From contig MNCI01000667.1 of the NCBI GenBank assembly GCA_015680685.1, positions 26,889 to 90,888 of the forward strand: a DNA stretch of 64,000 nucleotides, in the 5' to 3' direction. Below the pieces are notes generated by a model. That model worked only from the letters and a program-made list of their open reading frames with translations, was not told where the DNA came from and did not search any database. Every line of letters starts with the position of its first letter. Position 1 is the first letter of the stretch. The DNA comes from Gnetum montanum. Its lineage: Eukaryota; Streptophyta; Gnetopsida; Gnetales; Gnetaceae. A program made the position numbers and the translations under genes. Below, in pieces: positions 1 through 10,795 of this stretch.

Positions 1-2
1 CT

Positions 3-170
3 GTTCTCAAGGCTGTGCGTGAACCAGTAGGCAAGTTCTCTACAAACTGGGAAGGCCCTTTCTTGGTGATCGACGTGTACAGTAACGGAGCGTTCAAATT
101 AGCAGACGTCAATGGCAACGAACTAGCAAACCCTATAAATCATATATACTTGAAGCGGTATTACATCTAG
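3..170 (+). pseudogene. C-terminal tail of Ty3/gypsy (Tat-like) integrase, truncated by window edge
   Basis: An open frame enters from the left edge and stops at the TAG at 168-170 (55 residues visible). It contains NWEGPF, then YSNGAFKLAD, NGNELANPIN and HIYLKRYY, the usual C-terminal signature of plant Tat/Athila-type gypsy polyproteins: the barrel-like DNA-binding tail of integrase that follows the catalytic core. The visible part is intact. The catalytic core, RT and protease lie outside the window. It is followed directly by the minisatellite at 209-735 and, further on, by a 3' LTR, so this is the 3' end of a plus-strand element. Family recognition is firm; the Tat rather than Athila assignment is an inference from the long repeat-rich 3' region. 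Confidence 0.85.
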
Positions 171-208
171 CAGCATCTACGGTGTCGACAACAAGTATGG
201 CAGAGATC

Positions 209-735
209 GTCCGCTACGACCTAAAACTGGAACTGATCGTCCGCTACGACGTAAAACTGGCACTGATCGTCCGCTACGACGTAAAAATGGCACTGACCGT
301 CGGCCACGACGTAAAACTAGCACTTCCTGCACGCGTCCGCCATGACGCTAAACTGGCATTTCTTACACGCGTCCGCCATGACGCTAAACTGGCAAGTTGT
401 AACTGTCCGCTACGACGAAAAACTGGCAATGTTGTATAGGTCCGCCAAGACGAAAAACTGGCACCATTTGCACGCGTCCGCCACGACGCTAAACTGGCAC
501 AGGTACGTAGCCGTCTGCTGAGACATAAAACCAGCACAGCTCTATCCTTGGGCCATGATGCGAAACTGGCATCCACAGCACGGTCTGCTGAGACCATAAA
601 TCAGACATACCACTATCCGCTACGACGTAAAACTAGCACTGCTCGGTTTGCTCGGACTTTAAACTGGGACCATGGTCTGCTAGGACTTAAAACCAGTAAC
701 GGCAGTCTACCAGGACTTAAAACTAGGACTTACAG
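209..735 (+). repeat. 30-36 bp degenerate minisatellite between pol and 3' LTR
   Basis: About 15 imperfect units built on GTCCGCTACGACGTAAAACT. The first three are exactly 30 bp, so the unit is a whole number of codons and the plus frame reads a repeated IVRYDVKLAL-like decapeptide with no stop from 182 to 437. Later units lengthen to 33-37 bp and drift, with CGCTACGAC becoming CGCCATGAC, TGCTGAGAC or TGCTAGGAC. The array starts 38 bp after the pol stop codon. Tandem arrays at this position are known in Tat-lineage elements. Confidence 0.85.
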
Positions 736-765
736 GCTGCTGTCATGTAAAGCAAGCGAGCGTGA

Positions 766-1310
766 TCATCTCCGTACAGCTGCACAACAAACGGGGTGGG
801 ATATTGGGACAACCCTAGTGTCGCCACCCCACTGGCATCCTACTGATTTCTCGGATAAGCTGAGAGACATCTTACTGATCCCTCGGAGCTGCCGCCGCTG
901 CGCCCACTGCAGCCGTGGTACCTCTGGGAGTTTAGTCTCGCCGATCAGAGCCTCGACGATGACTTCAGCGACCTCCGCCAATCATCGCCATCAGATGTCG
1001 GCTTCGCAAATTCATCTGGCTGGTTCCGTGTACAACCAGTTAGCTGCACTGTGTCTGATGCCTTTTGGCGAAGATATGCTGGGCCAATCGTCAAGATTGG
1101 CGACTCCGCCCGCATGCTTCAACCCCTTACTCATGGCCTACTCACTCCATCTCACATCAAACGGCGCTCGTTTCAACAATCTCGCCTCTTGTCCGCCTGA
1201 GCGATGGCGCCCTCTGTTTTCTTCTGTGGTTGCAGGTTACTTGCATTGGAGGATGTCGTTCAAAGGTGCATCCATCTGAGCGGTGAAGTGAAACAGCGTG
1301 TTGAAATGGC
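766..1310 (-). pseudogene. possible degenerate antisense ORF of a Tat-like element
   Basis: On the minus strand one frame, broken by a few stops, reads as protein-like text from about 1310 to 766, including KRAPFDVRW, AMSKGLKHAGGVANLDDW and EVAEVIVEALIGETKLPEV. Tat-lineage elements are known to carry an antisense ORF between pol and the 3' LTR, and this sits in that position. I do not recognise the protein. The plus frame 548-1279 is also open, which weakens the call, so it stays tentative. Confidence 0.3.
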
Positions 1311-2105
1311 TGCTCAGGTTTGCCCGACCACTTAGCTCCGCACGCCTATACCTTTCACAATCCTACCCTTAGCTCTTGTTTCCTTCATCCCCATCACCCG
1401 ATTCCCATACGCAAAACCCACATACGCAAGTATTCATTTTCCGCACTCACGCTAGCAGAGACATCGCAGAAGTGATGCACCATGCTCCTTTTGCACGCAT
1501 TCCTGCTATAATCCGTAACAGAGACATCTCAGATTGACGCGCTACGCTCGTCTGAAAGCATTCCTGTTGACATAAACGAATATACGTTTCTGTGCGTACG
1601 AGCGTATTCCATACCCCTACCATCATAACTCATTTTTCATCTTCCCCGAACTTGTTTCCAGCTATATCCCTCTATCTCCCATACCTTCCATACCTTCCGG
1701 CTTTGCTCTTCCATGTTGACAGGGCAACACTCAAGTAGCCATGGACGGACGCTGTTCTTGCTTCTACCAATTCGGTATTTCGCATTTTTTGTCGACGTCT
1801 TTCGGGTAAGCCCTCCAACCGTCAACAAAGAGGGGCCATTGAAACACCGTGAAAATTACGAGTCGGCCTCAGGCAAAGATTCGCAATTTAAGCAAGAACG
1901 CGCATTAGCTTTGTTCAAGGACAAGTTTACGTTCTATCACGCACGGCAGCGTAATGAGTGTAAAAGGCTCCAAAATAGTCGAAGGCAGAGTCTAAAGAAT
2001 CACAACAGTTTGACATTTTTCCTTGTAGCGTAGGAATAACTTGTCTTTACGCTCGTTATGCGACGGTGCGTATCATTGCGTATTTCATCATTAAGTCAGA
2101 CATTG

Positions 2106-2300
2106 TTTACGCTTCATTACGCGCAGTTGCGTAGTGAGCGTAAATTAGACATTGTTTACGCTTCATTACGCGCAGCTGCATAGTGAGCGTAAATTCGCCA
2201 TTTTTTACGCTTCGTTACGCGCAGCTGCGTAGTGAGTGTAAATTCGCCATTTTTTACGCTCCGTTACGCGCAGCTGCATAATGAGCGTAAACAATTTTGA
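2106..2300 (+). repeat. four tandem 49-bp palindromic units in LTR U3
   Basis: TTTACGC recurs at 2106, 2155, 2204 and 2253, a constant 49-bp period. Each unit reads TTTACGCT, then TTACGCGCAGCTGCGTA, then AGCGTAAA, so it is nearly its own reverse complement, centred on GCAGCTGC. The array lies about 240-430 bp upstream of the TATA box, where U3 enhancers are expected. Confidence 0.85.
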
Positions 2301-2408
2301 GCCTATTGTGTTTATACCAGATTACGCTCATACATGCAACACAACGCGAATGAGTGTAATACAGCCTGAAAGCAATTGAAGCACGCTCAACATGTACCTG
2401 CTCTTCAC

Positions 2409-2440
2409 ACGCACAACACGCAAACAAGCGTGTTGTGCGT
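2409..2440. repeat. perfect 13-bp inverted repeat with 6-nt loop
   Basis: The left arm ACGCACAACACGC (2409-2421) and right arm GCGTGTTGTGCGT (2428-2440) are exact reverse complements around AAACAA. It lies about 100 bp upstream of the TATA box. As DNA it is a dyad that a dimeric factor could bind; a transcription role is inference. Confidence 0.85.
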
Positions 2441-2537
2441 AGTCACAGTCTGACTTAAAATGATCAAGTCAACAAAACCCGAAATATCCGGGACCCACGT
2501 CATCAAGGTTGCGCCTTTTCCACGGAGCGTCGCGGCC

Positions 2538-2545
2538 TATAAATA
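2538..2545 (+). promoter_or_regulatory. TATA box of the Tat-like LTR
   Basis: TATAAATA sits in a GC-rich setting (GCGGCC before, CGTT after), the normal form of a plant LTR promoter. Transcription would start about 30 bp downstream. Confidence 0.7.
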
Positions 2546-3234
2546 CGTTAGTTGACAAAGATATAGAGGTTGGCAAATCAGAGAAACAGAAGCATTTTTC
2601 TAAGCACCAGAACACTTAGCACTTTGGAGCAGAGATACAAAGAGCAGCGCTTTGGCAATTGTTGACAGTATCACCTTACAGCCGAAGCAGAGCACAGTTC
2701 ACTTTGAGCACCGGTGACAGGAGTAATCGTTCTGCTGGGAAGACTCTATTGGTCAGAAACAATTGATCGGTAGACGTCAAAGCTTGGCCTCCCTTGCATC
2801 TCAGCTTTAGCCCACGAGGTAGATCGGACTTCTGTTTAGACCGTTTTGCTTGTTGTTTTGTGCTTGTTTCACATCCTGTAATTGGGAATTCCCTAGTGTA
2901 ATTTCTCATACAAAATATACATTTTCAAGTCAAAGCGCAGATCTTGCAACTACGTGCTTCTCTCATGTCAGCCCCCTTTTATCGTGTTTAGCATTATCAT
3001 CGTTGCAATCCGTTTACATCGCTTTCCCCTCGTTTTTACGATTTCTCGAATCAGATCATTTTACGAAATTTTCATCGGTTTACTGATTAGTAAGTCCATG
3101 TCTGATTGACAAGACCATTCAGGGTGCCGCGGATTCATTTTTCCAGCATAGCCCTCGCGCGGATCCGTGGCTAAAACTGTGTACGCCGGAATCTCGGTCG
3201 GTATTTCCAGCTGCCGACGTTTTCCGTCGTTACA

Positions 3235-4694
3235 AAAAGTATAAGTAGGAAAGTAATAAATAAAAGATTAACCAAGAGAAGAATTAATTACTATATCGAA
3301 ATGACCATCATGTATAAAAAGTAGGTTATGATAACTACCTTTATTATAAATTACTTTAGAAGCATTTTGAATCAACGCAAAAAGCTCCTTCTTGTTGCCT
3401 TTGTCTGTATAAGCTTAAAACCCCAATATGAGGAATTTCTGGGCAAGTACCTGCTAATTGGTATTGAGTAGTATACTAGGACCTTATATACATGTAAAGG
3501 ATAAACATGATATTTTATAGGTATTCTTCAAATTAGAGTTGATCTATTTTTCATAATATCTTAAGAGAGGGAATGGTAATGAAGGTGTAGAGGATTGACA
3601 TGAACTTCATCCTTTTTGTTTGAGTCAAAATCAATAATCATAAGATTCTCCATGTTTGGATGCCATATGGGTGCCATCCAATTGACTAGAACATTCTAAA
3701 GTAATGCCATCATAACACTATCATATCATATGCTAATACATCATGGAAAGATGGTGGGGGTGTTCAACCCAAAATACTTTGATCATAGATGAATCCTAAT
3801 ATATATAGCCAATGTAATAAAAGAGAATAATTTTAGAGGAATATATTAATGTTTTAAATGTGACTTAAGCTCATAACTTCTTGCCTACAAAGAGAATGAG
3901 CCAACCACTTGAGCAACCTATAGTGCTTCCTAGACTCACTAAACTAAAGCAAAAAGTATTTACTCTCTTCTTGTTTAGATCATATTTAATTTTCACAAAC
4001 TTGGCTACCTTTGTGCTAGCATTAGCTACAACATCATGAGATGGATCAAGAACCTCAAAGGAATACATGGAAAGTTTTTTGAATAGGCTAACCAAGGTAT
4101 CCCAAATATCCTTCATGTATTTAGGATTGTGGAGTGTGTCTTAGGCAGGGTAGTCTAGAGGAGGTGCATAAGATGAAGTAGTAACAAGAGTTATGGTTGT
4201 GGGTGTTGCAACCACTGATGCTAGCATGGTTAAGGAGATGAAGGAATTAGGGTAAGGAATGGGAGTTGATGTAGAAAAGGGAGCATGTAAGGTAAGGGAA
4301 GTCTTGATTCTAATGTGGTAAAGGGTGGCTAATGTATGACATCAAAGGAATAGGAGTTGGTTATGCCCAAAGGGTGAATAGGGACACATCATTTACACTA
4401 ATTAGATAGGATGAAGTTACAACCATGGAGTGGAGGTGGAAGGATAGCATGATAGGGAAAACCTATCTTAGAGATGAGATGATCAACATATAAAGCAAAT
4501 GTAGTAGGAGAGGCACCATCAAAAGATGGGTGGACAAAGTAGGTACAACACATGAAATATAAGAATACTTAGGAAAAGGATGTTTTAGTTGCAAATTTGA
4601 TGAAGAGTTGCTATTATTGTCTAATGATCAAAGAGTGCCACCTAGAAGACAAATTAGTGATGTATCGTAGAGGGTTCCCTAATAGTAGAACAGG
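3235..4694. other. AT-rich intergenic stretch between the Tat-like and Athila-like elements
   Basis: No gene is recognised. The minus-strand frame 4116-3871 is open for 81 residues but matches nothing I know. Near 4600 a plus frame has C-x2-C then CH spacing, faintly like a zinc knuckle, but not convincing. A possible tRNA-derived SINE lies at 3856-3925. Confidence 0.6.
3856..3925 (-). repeat. possible tRNA-derived SINE head
   Basis: On the minus strand the sequence has an A-box-like GGTTGCTCAAGTGG (plus 3905-3918) followed by a B-box-like GTTATGAGCTTAAGTC (plus 3862-3877). Spacing and order fit a Pol III tRNA-type promoter. No tail or flanking duplication was established. Confidence 0.35.
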
Positions 4695-5582
4695 TGATAA
4701 GCGGCAAGGTACCCCTATGCCCAACCATATGAATCATGGGTGTTCACGCGTGACTCAGTTGAATTCCACAAACTGCAAGCACTTGCATACATCGAACTCT
4801 AGCTAGCAAAACCTTAGTTAGAACAATTTTTGTCTTCCCAACCTCACTTGTGATATTCTAAGGCGATGGTTAAGTGAGATTGAGCAAATGATTTTTATTG
4901 GTTTTTTTTATCTTTTAAAGTCTAATTCTTTAATTATAGGGAATGGAAAGTTGTGTAATTTATAATTGTTTTTATCGCTTAACTCTCCCTAGCATAAGCA
5001 ATCGATCCCATCTTTCATGCACATCCTGAGCATACCCTACCCATTGCTAGGTTACCAGACGTTAAGCGTCACTAGGTTACCAAGTGTTTGATATATGTTC
5101 GAGATGGTCATGCCTATGGTTCTCATAAAACATGAAGGGACAATAACAGTAAATTGATAATAATAAAAGCTTCTAAAATTATTAAAGCGTTGAAATATTA
5201 AACTGTTAAAATTCTTAAGTGATTAAATCCAAATGCTGCAAGGAATGCTCAAAAAGCTTGTCTTTATCACCGATCACGCCAATGGACTCAGGTACATTAG
5301 TGCTTGAATAAAGAGACATACACCTTTCTCACACCTTTGGTGGGCACTTGGAAAATATTCTTACTCTTACGAGAACAAACTGCAAGAGTTTCTCTACAAC
5401 TACTCCAAAATATGCCATAAATGCAGTGGGTGCGTGCATATTTATAACTAGAGACAGATTTTGTGTTAACGAGGTCGTGTTAACGTATGGACAGATACGT
5501 CGACGGGGTCACGTCATCGTGGCCACATCAACGGGACTCCGTTAATGCGGCCCAATCGACGTATTGATTGAACACTTCATCA
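4695..5582 (-). repeat. 3' LTR of element A
   Basis: Begins TGATAAGCGG and ends CTTCATCA on the plus strand. The minus-strand TATAAATA box is at 5439-5446. U3 carries GTTAAC/GTCGACG-type motifs rather than the GATATC motifs of the other copies. On its inner side the minus strand shows GGGGGTA immediately before TGATGAAG (plus 5583-5589), the polypurine tract. Confidence 0.9.
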
Positions 5583-5822
5583 TACCCCCATGACTATGTG
5601 GAAACTTGTCCTTAAGTCTATTACAATTTGGAAGGTATGAAGTTATTGCACCACACATAACAAAACACATCTACATAAACACTGACTCTATTGATATACC
5701 AAGTGCTCGGGTGTACGGAAAAAAATAAATTACAAAATTGTGGTGTTCAAAGACAAAATTGAACACCCTAATAGTAATGGATTCTCCACCTTGCCGAAAA
5801 ATGCTAAAGTTGCTGGAGAAGG

Positions 5823-8624
5823 TCACACCGTCCCTGGTGATGGTGGTTCTGACGGGCCTTCACTAGCTTTTGGTGCATGTGGCGGTTGTGGCATTAATGA
5901 CGGTTGCCCAGCAGCAGCTGCAACTTCTGGAGGCAATCAAAAAGCCTCCAACAATGCTCTCATTTTATCTTCTTTACTTCTGGGATCGTTCACTGTCCAG
6001 GCAGCTTCACTAATGTGTGCTAGAATAGGAACATCCGAAGGACATGGAAGTGCAGGAAAGAGTTCCTTCAAATTAACAAACCACACAACGAATTGTTTTT
6101 GTTCGATATCGAATGCTCGGATCAATGTCTGTAACTGCTGGTAGTTGTTCATTCGTCGGGCCAAGTTTTCTGCAATCGCACGTTGTCCTTCAAAACGGGT
6201 ACGGAGAACTTTAAGTTCTGCATTTGCTTTTTCTAACTTTTGTTTTGTCTCTGTATGTGTTTGGAACTCACCTTTGTATAAAAAATATGAGGTGGCCACT
6301 TTCTTTTCTAGGTCAGACAGCGACCTTCCAGCTGTTAGCATAGCCAAGTTTTCATAATGGAGATTGGCTAACTCCATGTATTCTGTCATTTCTTCAATTT
6401 GCAGCTCTTTGAGGCAGATCTGAGCCTGGTTGTAGGCATTTAAGCCATCGAAGATGGGTTGCCACACCTTGCCTCCTTCCCAGAGCTACTAGAGTGTTTG
6501 GTTCATTTTAGCCTTTGCGACTTGAATCTATTTTTCATTTACTTCTTTTTGCAATCCCACCTGGTCCCTATAGTGATTTTTAACTCGTTCAAACTTAAGG
6601 GCCTCATTTTTCCAAGCAGCGATTTCAATTGTTGATTTTTGTCACAAGGCTCAAACTTCCTCCATAAACAGATTACAATTTTTAGCTACGAATCTCCTCA
6701 CATCAATGCTTACCCTGAATAGCTCCTCCTGTTGTTGATGGATGAAGTCTTTCATGTGTTAATTCTCAACACCAAAATTGCGTAGGTGATGAACTTCTGC
6801 GGTCAGCCTGACATTCTCCTGGAAAACCTCTACCAAGTCCTTGTTTAGATGATAAGCATGGGCGTCTGTTAAGGACTTGTCAAAGATTGCCGACTCTCGC
6901 TCACCCTCAACCGTCTGAAGTTTGGTTTGAAACTATTGAAAAGCTTCATACCTGGCGAGTTCACAGTTGAGGAGAGTTGGATTAGAAAATTGGATCCTTA
7001 ATTGGGTAACTTTCACCACCAAGCATTGATGATCCGCTTGTGCCACTTCAAGTTGCCCCTCCAACATGAGGCACTTGCCCCTTACTGAGAGCAGGTCTGA
7101 CTGGGTCGCAATAATGTTGTCTAGAAGATCAAAGATATCCAGAAGCGGTTGCCCAGTTCCCACCAGTTGGTCCAACAACTATTCATGTTGGGCTACGTTG
7201 ATCCTGCTATGTGAAGTCCTATGGACATTTGTACATTCGGTACAGTTGCCACAGGTGCATTAAGGGCCATAACAATTGTGTCAACAACCACTTCAGCCAC
7301 AACTTCTTATCCTTGGTGCTGCATTACTAGGATAGTCACCCCCTATCCATCCTCCAAGTGCACCAAAAAAGTAATGGCATTTCCTAAAATTTCAGGAAAT
7401 AATTGTTGGGTGGACACCATTACTTCTTGGACACTAGGATCAGTTCTAGCAGGCACTTGCATTCAGGTAATAGAAAACATCGAGCCAATTGTTCAAGATG
7501 GCTTATCGCAGGGCGATAGACTGAAGGGTCTTCTCCTACACCAGTTCCTACTAATCACTCTTGTTGGCTTAAGAGCGATTGTCGGATCTTGTGTATGTGT
7601 TCTACGACTGTCTATGAGCTTGACCTTTTTGTTTGCATAGGCGGTGGAGGTGGTTGCTACTCTTCCCTGAGTTGTGTTGTGGTTGGAGTTGTGTCCTTCA
7701 TCATCTCCTGCCATAAGGCAATTGGGGTGTGATGAAGTGTGTCATTGGTGTATCATGTTATCCCTGCTCGTTTGCACAATTTTCTGATTAGGCAGGGAAA
7801 GGGTAGAGCTCGCCTTCCATGTTCGTTTTCAGCAAATCTCTTCTCAATCTCTAAGAAAAGAAACTATGGAAGGTTGATGGGGAACTTTCTTCTTAAAGCA
7901 CATGCACGAGCAAAGAAGACAATGATCTTGCTAGGTCTTACCATTGGATTCAAGTGGTAAGACGCGATTTTTGAATAAACTCTCTCTGTAGTGGTTAGGG
8001 TGCCAAACTCCTTACATTCTACCCCATAACACCACCTGATCCACTCCCCTTTTACCTCGGGGTCTGCTTGTTTGGAAATCTCCACCACGTTAGCTCCAGT
8101 CTACGACAACCCTAGAGCTTGTGCAATTGCTTCAGCAGGGTAACAGACAAGATGTATTTGATTCTTACTCTAGACCCTGGTTGTTCATTCGTCCAGAAGA
8201 GGTAAGTTTTTACTAGGTACCATTCACCATTGGATGTGATGATTGGCCACATAGGAGAATTTTACAATTGGGTTTTGACCTCTTCTAGTGCATTCTCCAG
8301 AAATGGTCCAAAGTTCAACTCCTAAAGGACTGTTTGTTGTAGCTCCCTTAGCTTAATAGCATCAATACAAGCCTGGGTCAGGGTGACCTCAAGCCGTGAT
8401 GCTACCACTAGAGTCTCATCCCTTCACGATTGTTTGTTGGGAACATCCTCTTCAGGAATCTGACGAACAGATTCCACGTCAGGTTCTTCGTGGAGGGGGC
8501 TAGTTGCATGTGAGCCCTCTGCATGCTCTAGAGGTTGCACACCTCATCCTCTTCCCATTCTTGGTCGTTTGTCCCTTGGTTGAGATGGTCCTTCTCCCCT
8601 TGGATGCCTCAGTTTGGGTGCCAT
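5823..8624 (-). pseudogene. ORF3 of element A: plant-transposon-protein-like domain plus coiled coil
   Basis: Minus-strand ATG at 8624-8622, directly after TGCAG, an acceptor-like AG; the final stop is at 5825-5823. The first third aligns by eye with ORF3 of D and F, with shared FGPFLE/RPFLEF, GEWYL/GAWYL and LPFPCLIRKLC followed by AGI and YTND. This last block resembles the C-terminal part of the Pfam 'Putative plant transposon protein' domain (from memory PF20167). The second half (7178-5937) is rich in L, E, Q and K and reads as long coiled coils, for example EKANAELKVLRTRFEGQ. The tail is Pro/Ala-rich. Several stops interrupt the frame. The function is unknown; position after pol is where Athila elements keep their extra ORF. 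Confidence 0.7.
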
Positions 8625-8673
8625 CTGCAGTCACAACATAACCATGAATTAAAATGTATATAAGTTGCTCAAA
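8625..8673 (-). promoter_or_regulatory. splice-acceptor-like region immediately before ORF3 of A
   Basis: On the minus strand GTGACTGCAG ends exactly at the ORF3 ATG. A donor-like AAG|GTGTATG lies 60-65 bp upstream. The arrangement matches elements D and F, where the AG also abuts the ATG. Confidence 0.45.
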
Positions 8674-9038
8674 ATGGTAATCATACACCTTCTCATTTTG
8701 ACCAAGTTATGACAATGGCACGTGCATCCTATTAGGTTCTCCATAGTATAGTTGAGGGGTTAGAAAAAATAATAAGACATGAGTTGCAATTTATAGTGTT
8801 TTTTTTATTTTTTCTTGTCTGTCCCCTAAAAGGTGTTAAGTCTTTGATAATTATAATAATTATAGACCTCACCCCCCACAATGAAGAGCATACCTCCAGT
8901 TGCAAAAGAGGGAAAGGATGGGTAGATTAGGACATGCAGTAGGAAAAGTAGGTGCGGAAAGAAGACGGGATACAGAAAAATGAAAAAACTCCCCTAGCTG
9001 TGTTTACAAATGGACAAATTCGAAAGGCGAAACGAGGG

Positions 9039-9125
9039 TATATATAGTATTGTTGTCATGCGTCGACAGGGCCGCATAAACGAGGCTGCGTAAATGCAGG
9101 GGGATGCATATATAGGGCCTAGTTG
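9039..9125 (-). promoter_or_regulatory. candidate internal promoter upstream of ORF3 in element A
   Basis: About 415 bp before the ORF3 start the minus strand has CTATATATACCC (plus 9037-9045 region), preceded upstream by GTCGACG and GCGGCC motifs; on the plus strand, CGTCGACAGGGCCGCATAAA at 9061-9079. The LTR of this element has CGTCGACGGGGTCACGTC in the same relation to its TATA box. The match in style and order suggests a promoter copied from, or evolving with, U3. Function is inference. Confidence 0.4.
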
Positions 9126-10484
9126 ATGCAATTATGCTATGAATGTTGACCAGTGTTGACCGTTAAAGAAAAAGTCCAAAGCTGGAAATTAGAGCACAAC
9201 ATGGGGGTGATTCGAGGTCATAGAGACCAAAGAATAGTATGAGTGTAAGAGGAAGGAAGATTGTAACTAGAAGAAGAGTCGAAATGAGGAGAATATCATA
9301 GTATGAAACTTTGCGGATGAGGGATTGTGCGATGGTTAGCACAGAAACGATCAATCAACCATATCAAGGGGATAGGAGATTAACAAACGGCACCAAAGGA
9401 TATGCAAGTGGGTCCTCCCCATAGTAGGCAGTAGCCTCAATAGCCCTTGCATATCATCAACACAGGAGTCCATGGGCCCTGTAGTTAATTAATGATGACC
9501 GTGAGTTAATACCCAAATCCATGAGAACTAGCTAGAGAATTTGAAGTTCTAGCAGAGCACGATAAACACTCAAGACATAGAACCGGTAGTGAGGTGAATA
9601 ATGGGAAGCAAATGATGAAGAGAAGAGGGAGTGAGATGCAATTCCTAATGTTGGTCACATGAAATCCCTTGTGAAGTGTGTAATTAAGTGAACCGGTAGG
9701 ATCCATCCTAATCAACCATGTTCAGTGACATCGCATCAACATTCAAAGACTAGTCCATCCCCTTGGGCACAAGAATGCTCCCACAAACAACCACCACTCC
9801 AACATGAGTGAGCGAGAGGAAGTGAAAAAGGGGATGAGTTAGAGGGGACAAAGAAAGTCCCATAACTAGTGCTTGTAGCCCATTAGAGGCGGTCTAAGGA
9901 GTGTGCTTTGAATTCCCATGTGTTTGTTTTTTTTATGGGAACCACACCATGCAAAGACCCATGTGTGTTTTCATGCATTTGGCCAAGGGGTGTGCTTTGA
10001 ATCCTCATCAATTTTTTTGAGTGATGAGGACCACACCATGCAAGGACAAATTGCCATGTAATGTTCGGTTAGGAGAGGATATGGAGTGGTAAGAAGTCCA
10101 TGAGGACACATGCTCACATGCAAGGGAACAGAAAAGTACGAAGAATGTTGCATTCCCCTTGAATTCACACCCTGTTCAAACCATTGGATCCTTCTCAAGT
10201 TTGGAAACTACACAAGTCATGAATTAATTAAAGTTGTTTTTAATTGAAAGGCATTGTATGTTTTCAAAATAAGGAAAATCATGGAGTGGGTGGATGACAT
10301 GGACTCACTGCCTGTTACATGAAATGAAAGTATCTACAACAACAATGCAAAGGTGGGAGCTAGATATAATAGGTGGACCATATCATGCAACTCATCGCAA
10401 AGAGAAACAACCGCACTAGTACATCATATGAAAATAGGACGGCTTATTAATGAAAAGTATAAAACAACTGGAAGATAAGCACAC

Positions 10485-10525
<41 letters not shown>

Positions 10526-10795
10526 AATAGATAAGTAAATAAAGAAAGAAATAAAAAGTAAGCAAGAATGGCAAACGTACAAACGATGTTGTAAAAAAAA
10601 GGTGTAAAACAAAAACTTGCAAAAACAATTGAGGAGCCACTAGAATTGGTTAGCATGGAAGGTGATCTCCCCCACAACTAAGTTGAGAGGAGGAGATCCA
10701 AAAAATGGAATGGGGTTGGCTATGTGATGAGAGGGTAGTGGCACTAGTTGATTGGAGTTTGTGGAAGGGTTTTAATTGTTGCATATTAACTAACT
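9126..10795 (-). other. spacer of element A between pol and ORF3
   Basis: No coding evidence. Parts of it (around 9840-10010, 'tgcttgtagccca' and 'gtgtgctttgaatt') recur inverted in element E near 49240-49330, so it is a conserved untranslated spacer of the family. It contains a CATA/TA microsatellite at 10481-10524. Confidence 0.65.
10481..10524. repeat. (CATA)n/(TA)n microsatellite
   Basis: CACACA, then about six CATA units, then about eight TA units. It lies in the spacer of element A and creates spurious open frames on the minus strand. Confidence 0.9.

Larger units (their letters stand above)
1..3234 (+). mobile_element. 3' part of a Tat-like Ty3/gypsy LTR retrotransposon
   Basis: Order seen: integrase tail (to 170), minisatellite (209-735), about 1.1 kb without a sense gene, then a promoter-bearing LTR-like region ending near 3234. 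The right boundary is set by an abrupt change from GC-rich to AT-rich sequence right after a terminal CA (3233-3234). The following AAAAG could be one target-site duplicate, but the 5' end is outside the window and this cannot be checked. An extended spacer between pol and the 3' LTR is typical of Tat elements (Ogre, Grande, RIRE2). Confidence 0.75.
1840..3234 (+). repeat. 3' LTR of the Tat-like element (left boundary tentative)
   Basis: The right end is TTACA at 3230-3234, where GC-rich sequence changes to AT-rich. The left end is proposed at the TG of 1840-1841, just after a purine-rich run (AAAGAGGGG) that could be the polypurine tract; this boundary is weak. Inside are four copies of a 49-bp palindromic repeat (2106-2300), a perfect hairpin (2409-2440) and a TATAAATA box at 2538-2545. 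The proposed LTR is about 1.4 kb. Confidence 0.55.

Noticed and set aside
209-735. CRISPR-like regular repeats
   Set aside because: Units are contiguous and degenerate with no unique spacers, and the context is a plant retrotransposon.
548-1279. 243-residue plus-strand open frame downstream of the minisatellite
   Set aside because: Its start is repeat-derived, its composition is unlike a known protein, and it overlaps the better antisense candidate; the GC-rich sequence makes chance frames likely.
4597-4806. Cys/His pattern suggesting a zinc knuckle left of element A
   Set aside because: Only one weak motif, no neighbouring gag or pol blocks, and the frame runs into the LTR of element A.
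10416-10677. Overlapping minus-strand open frames rich in Tyr, Ile, Val and Cys
   Set aside because: They are translations of the CATA/TA microsatellite and its T-rich flank.
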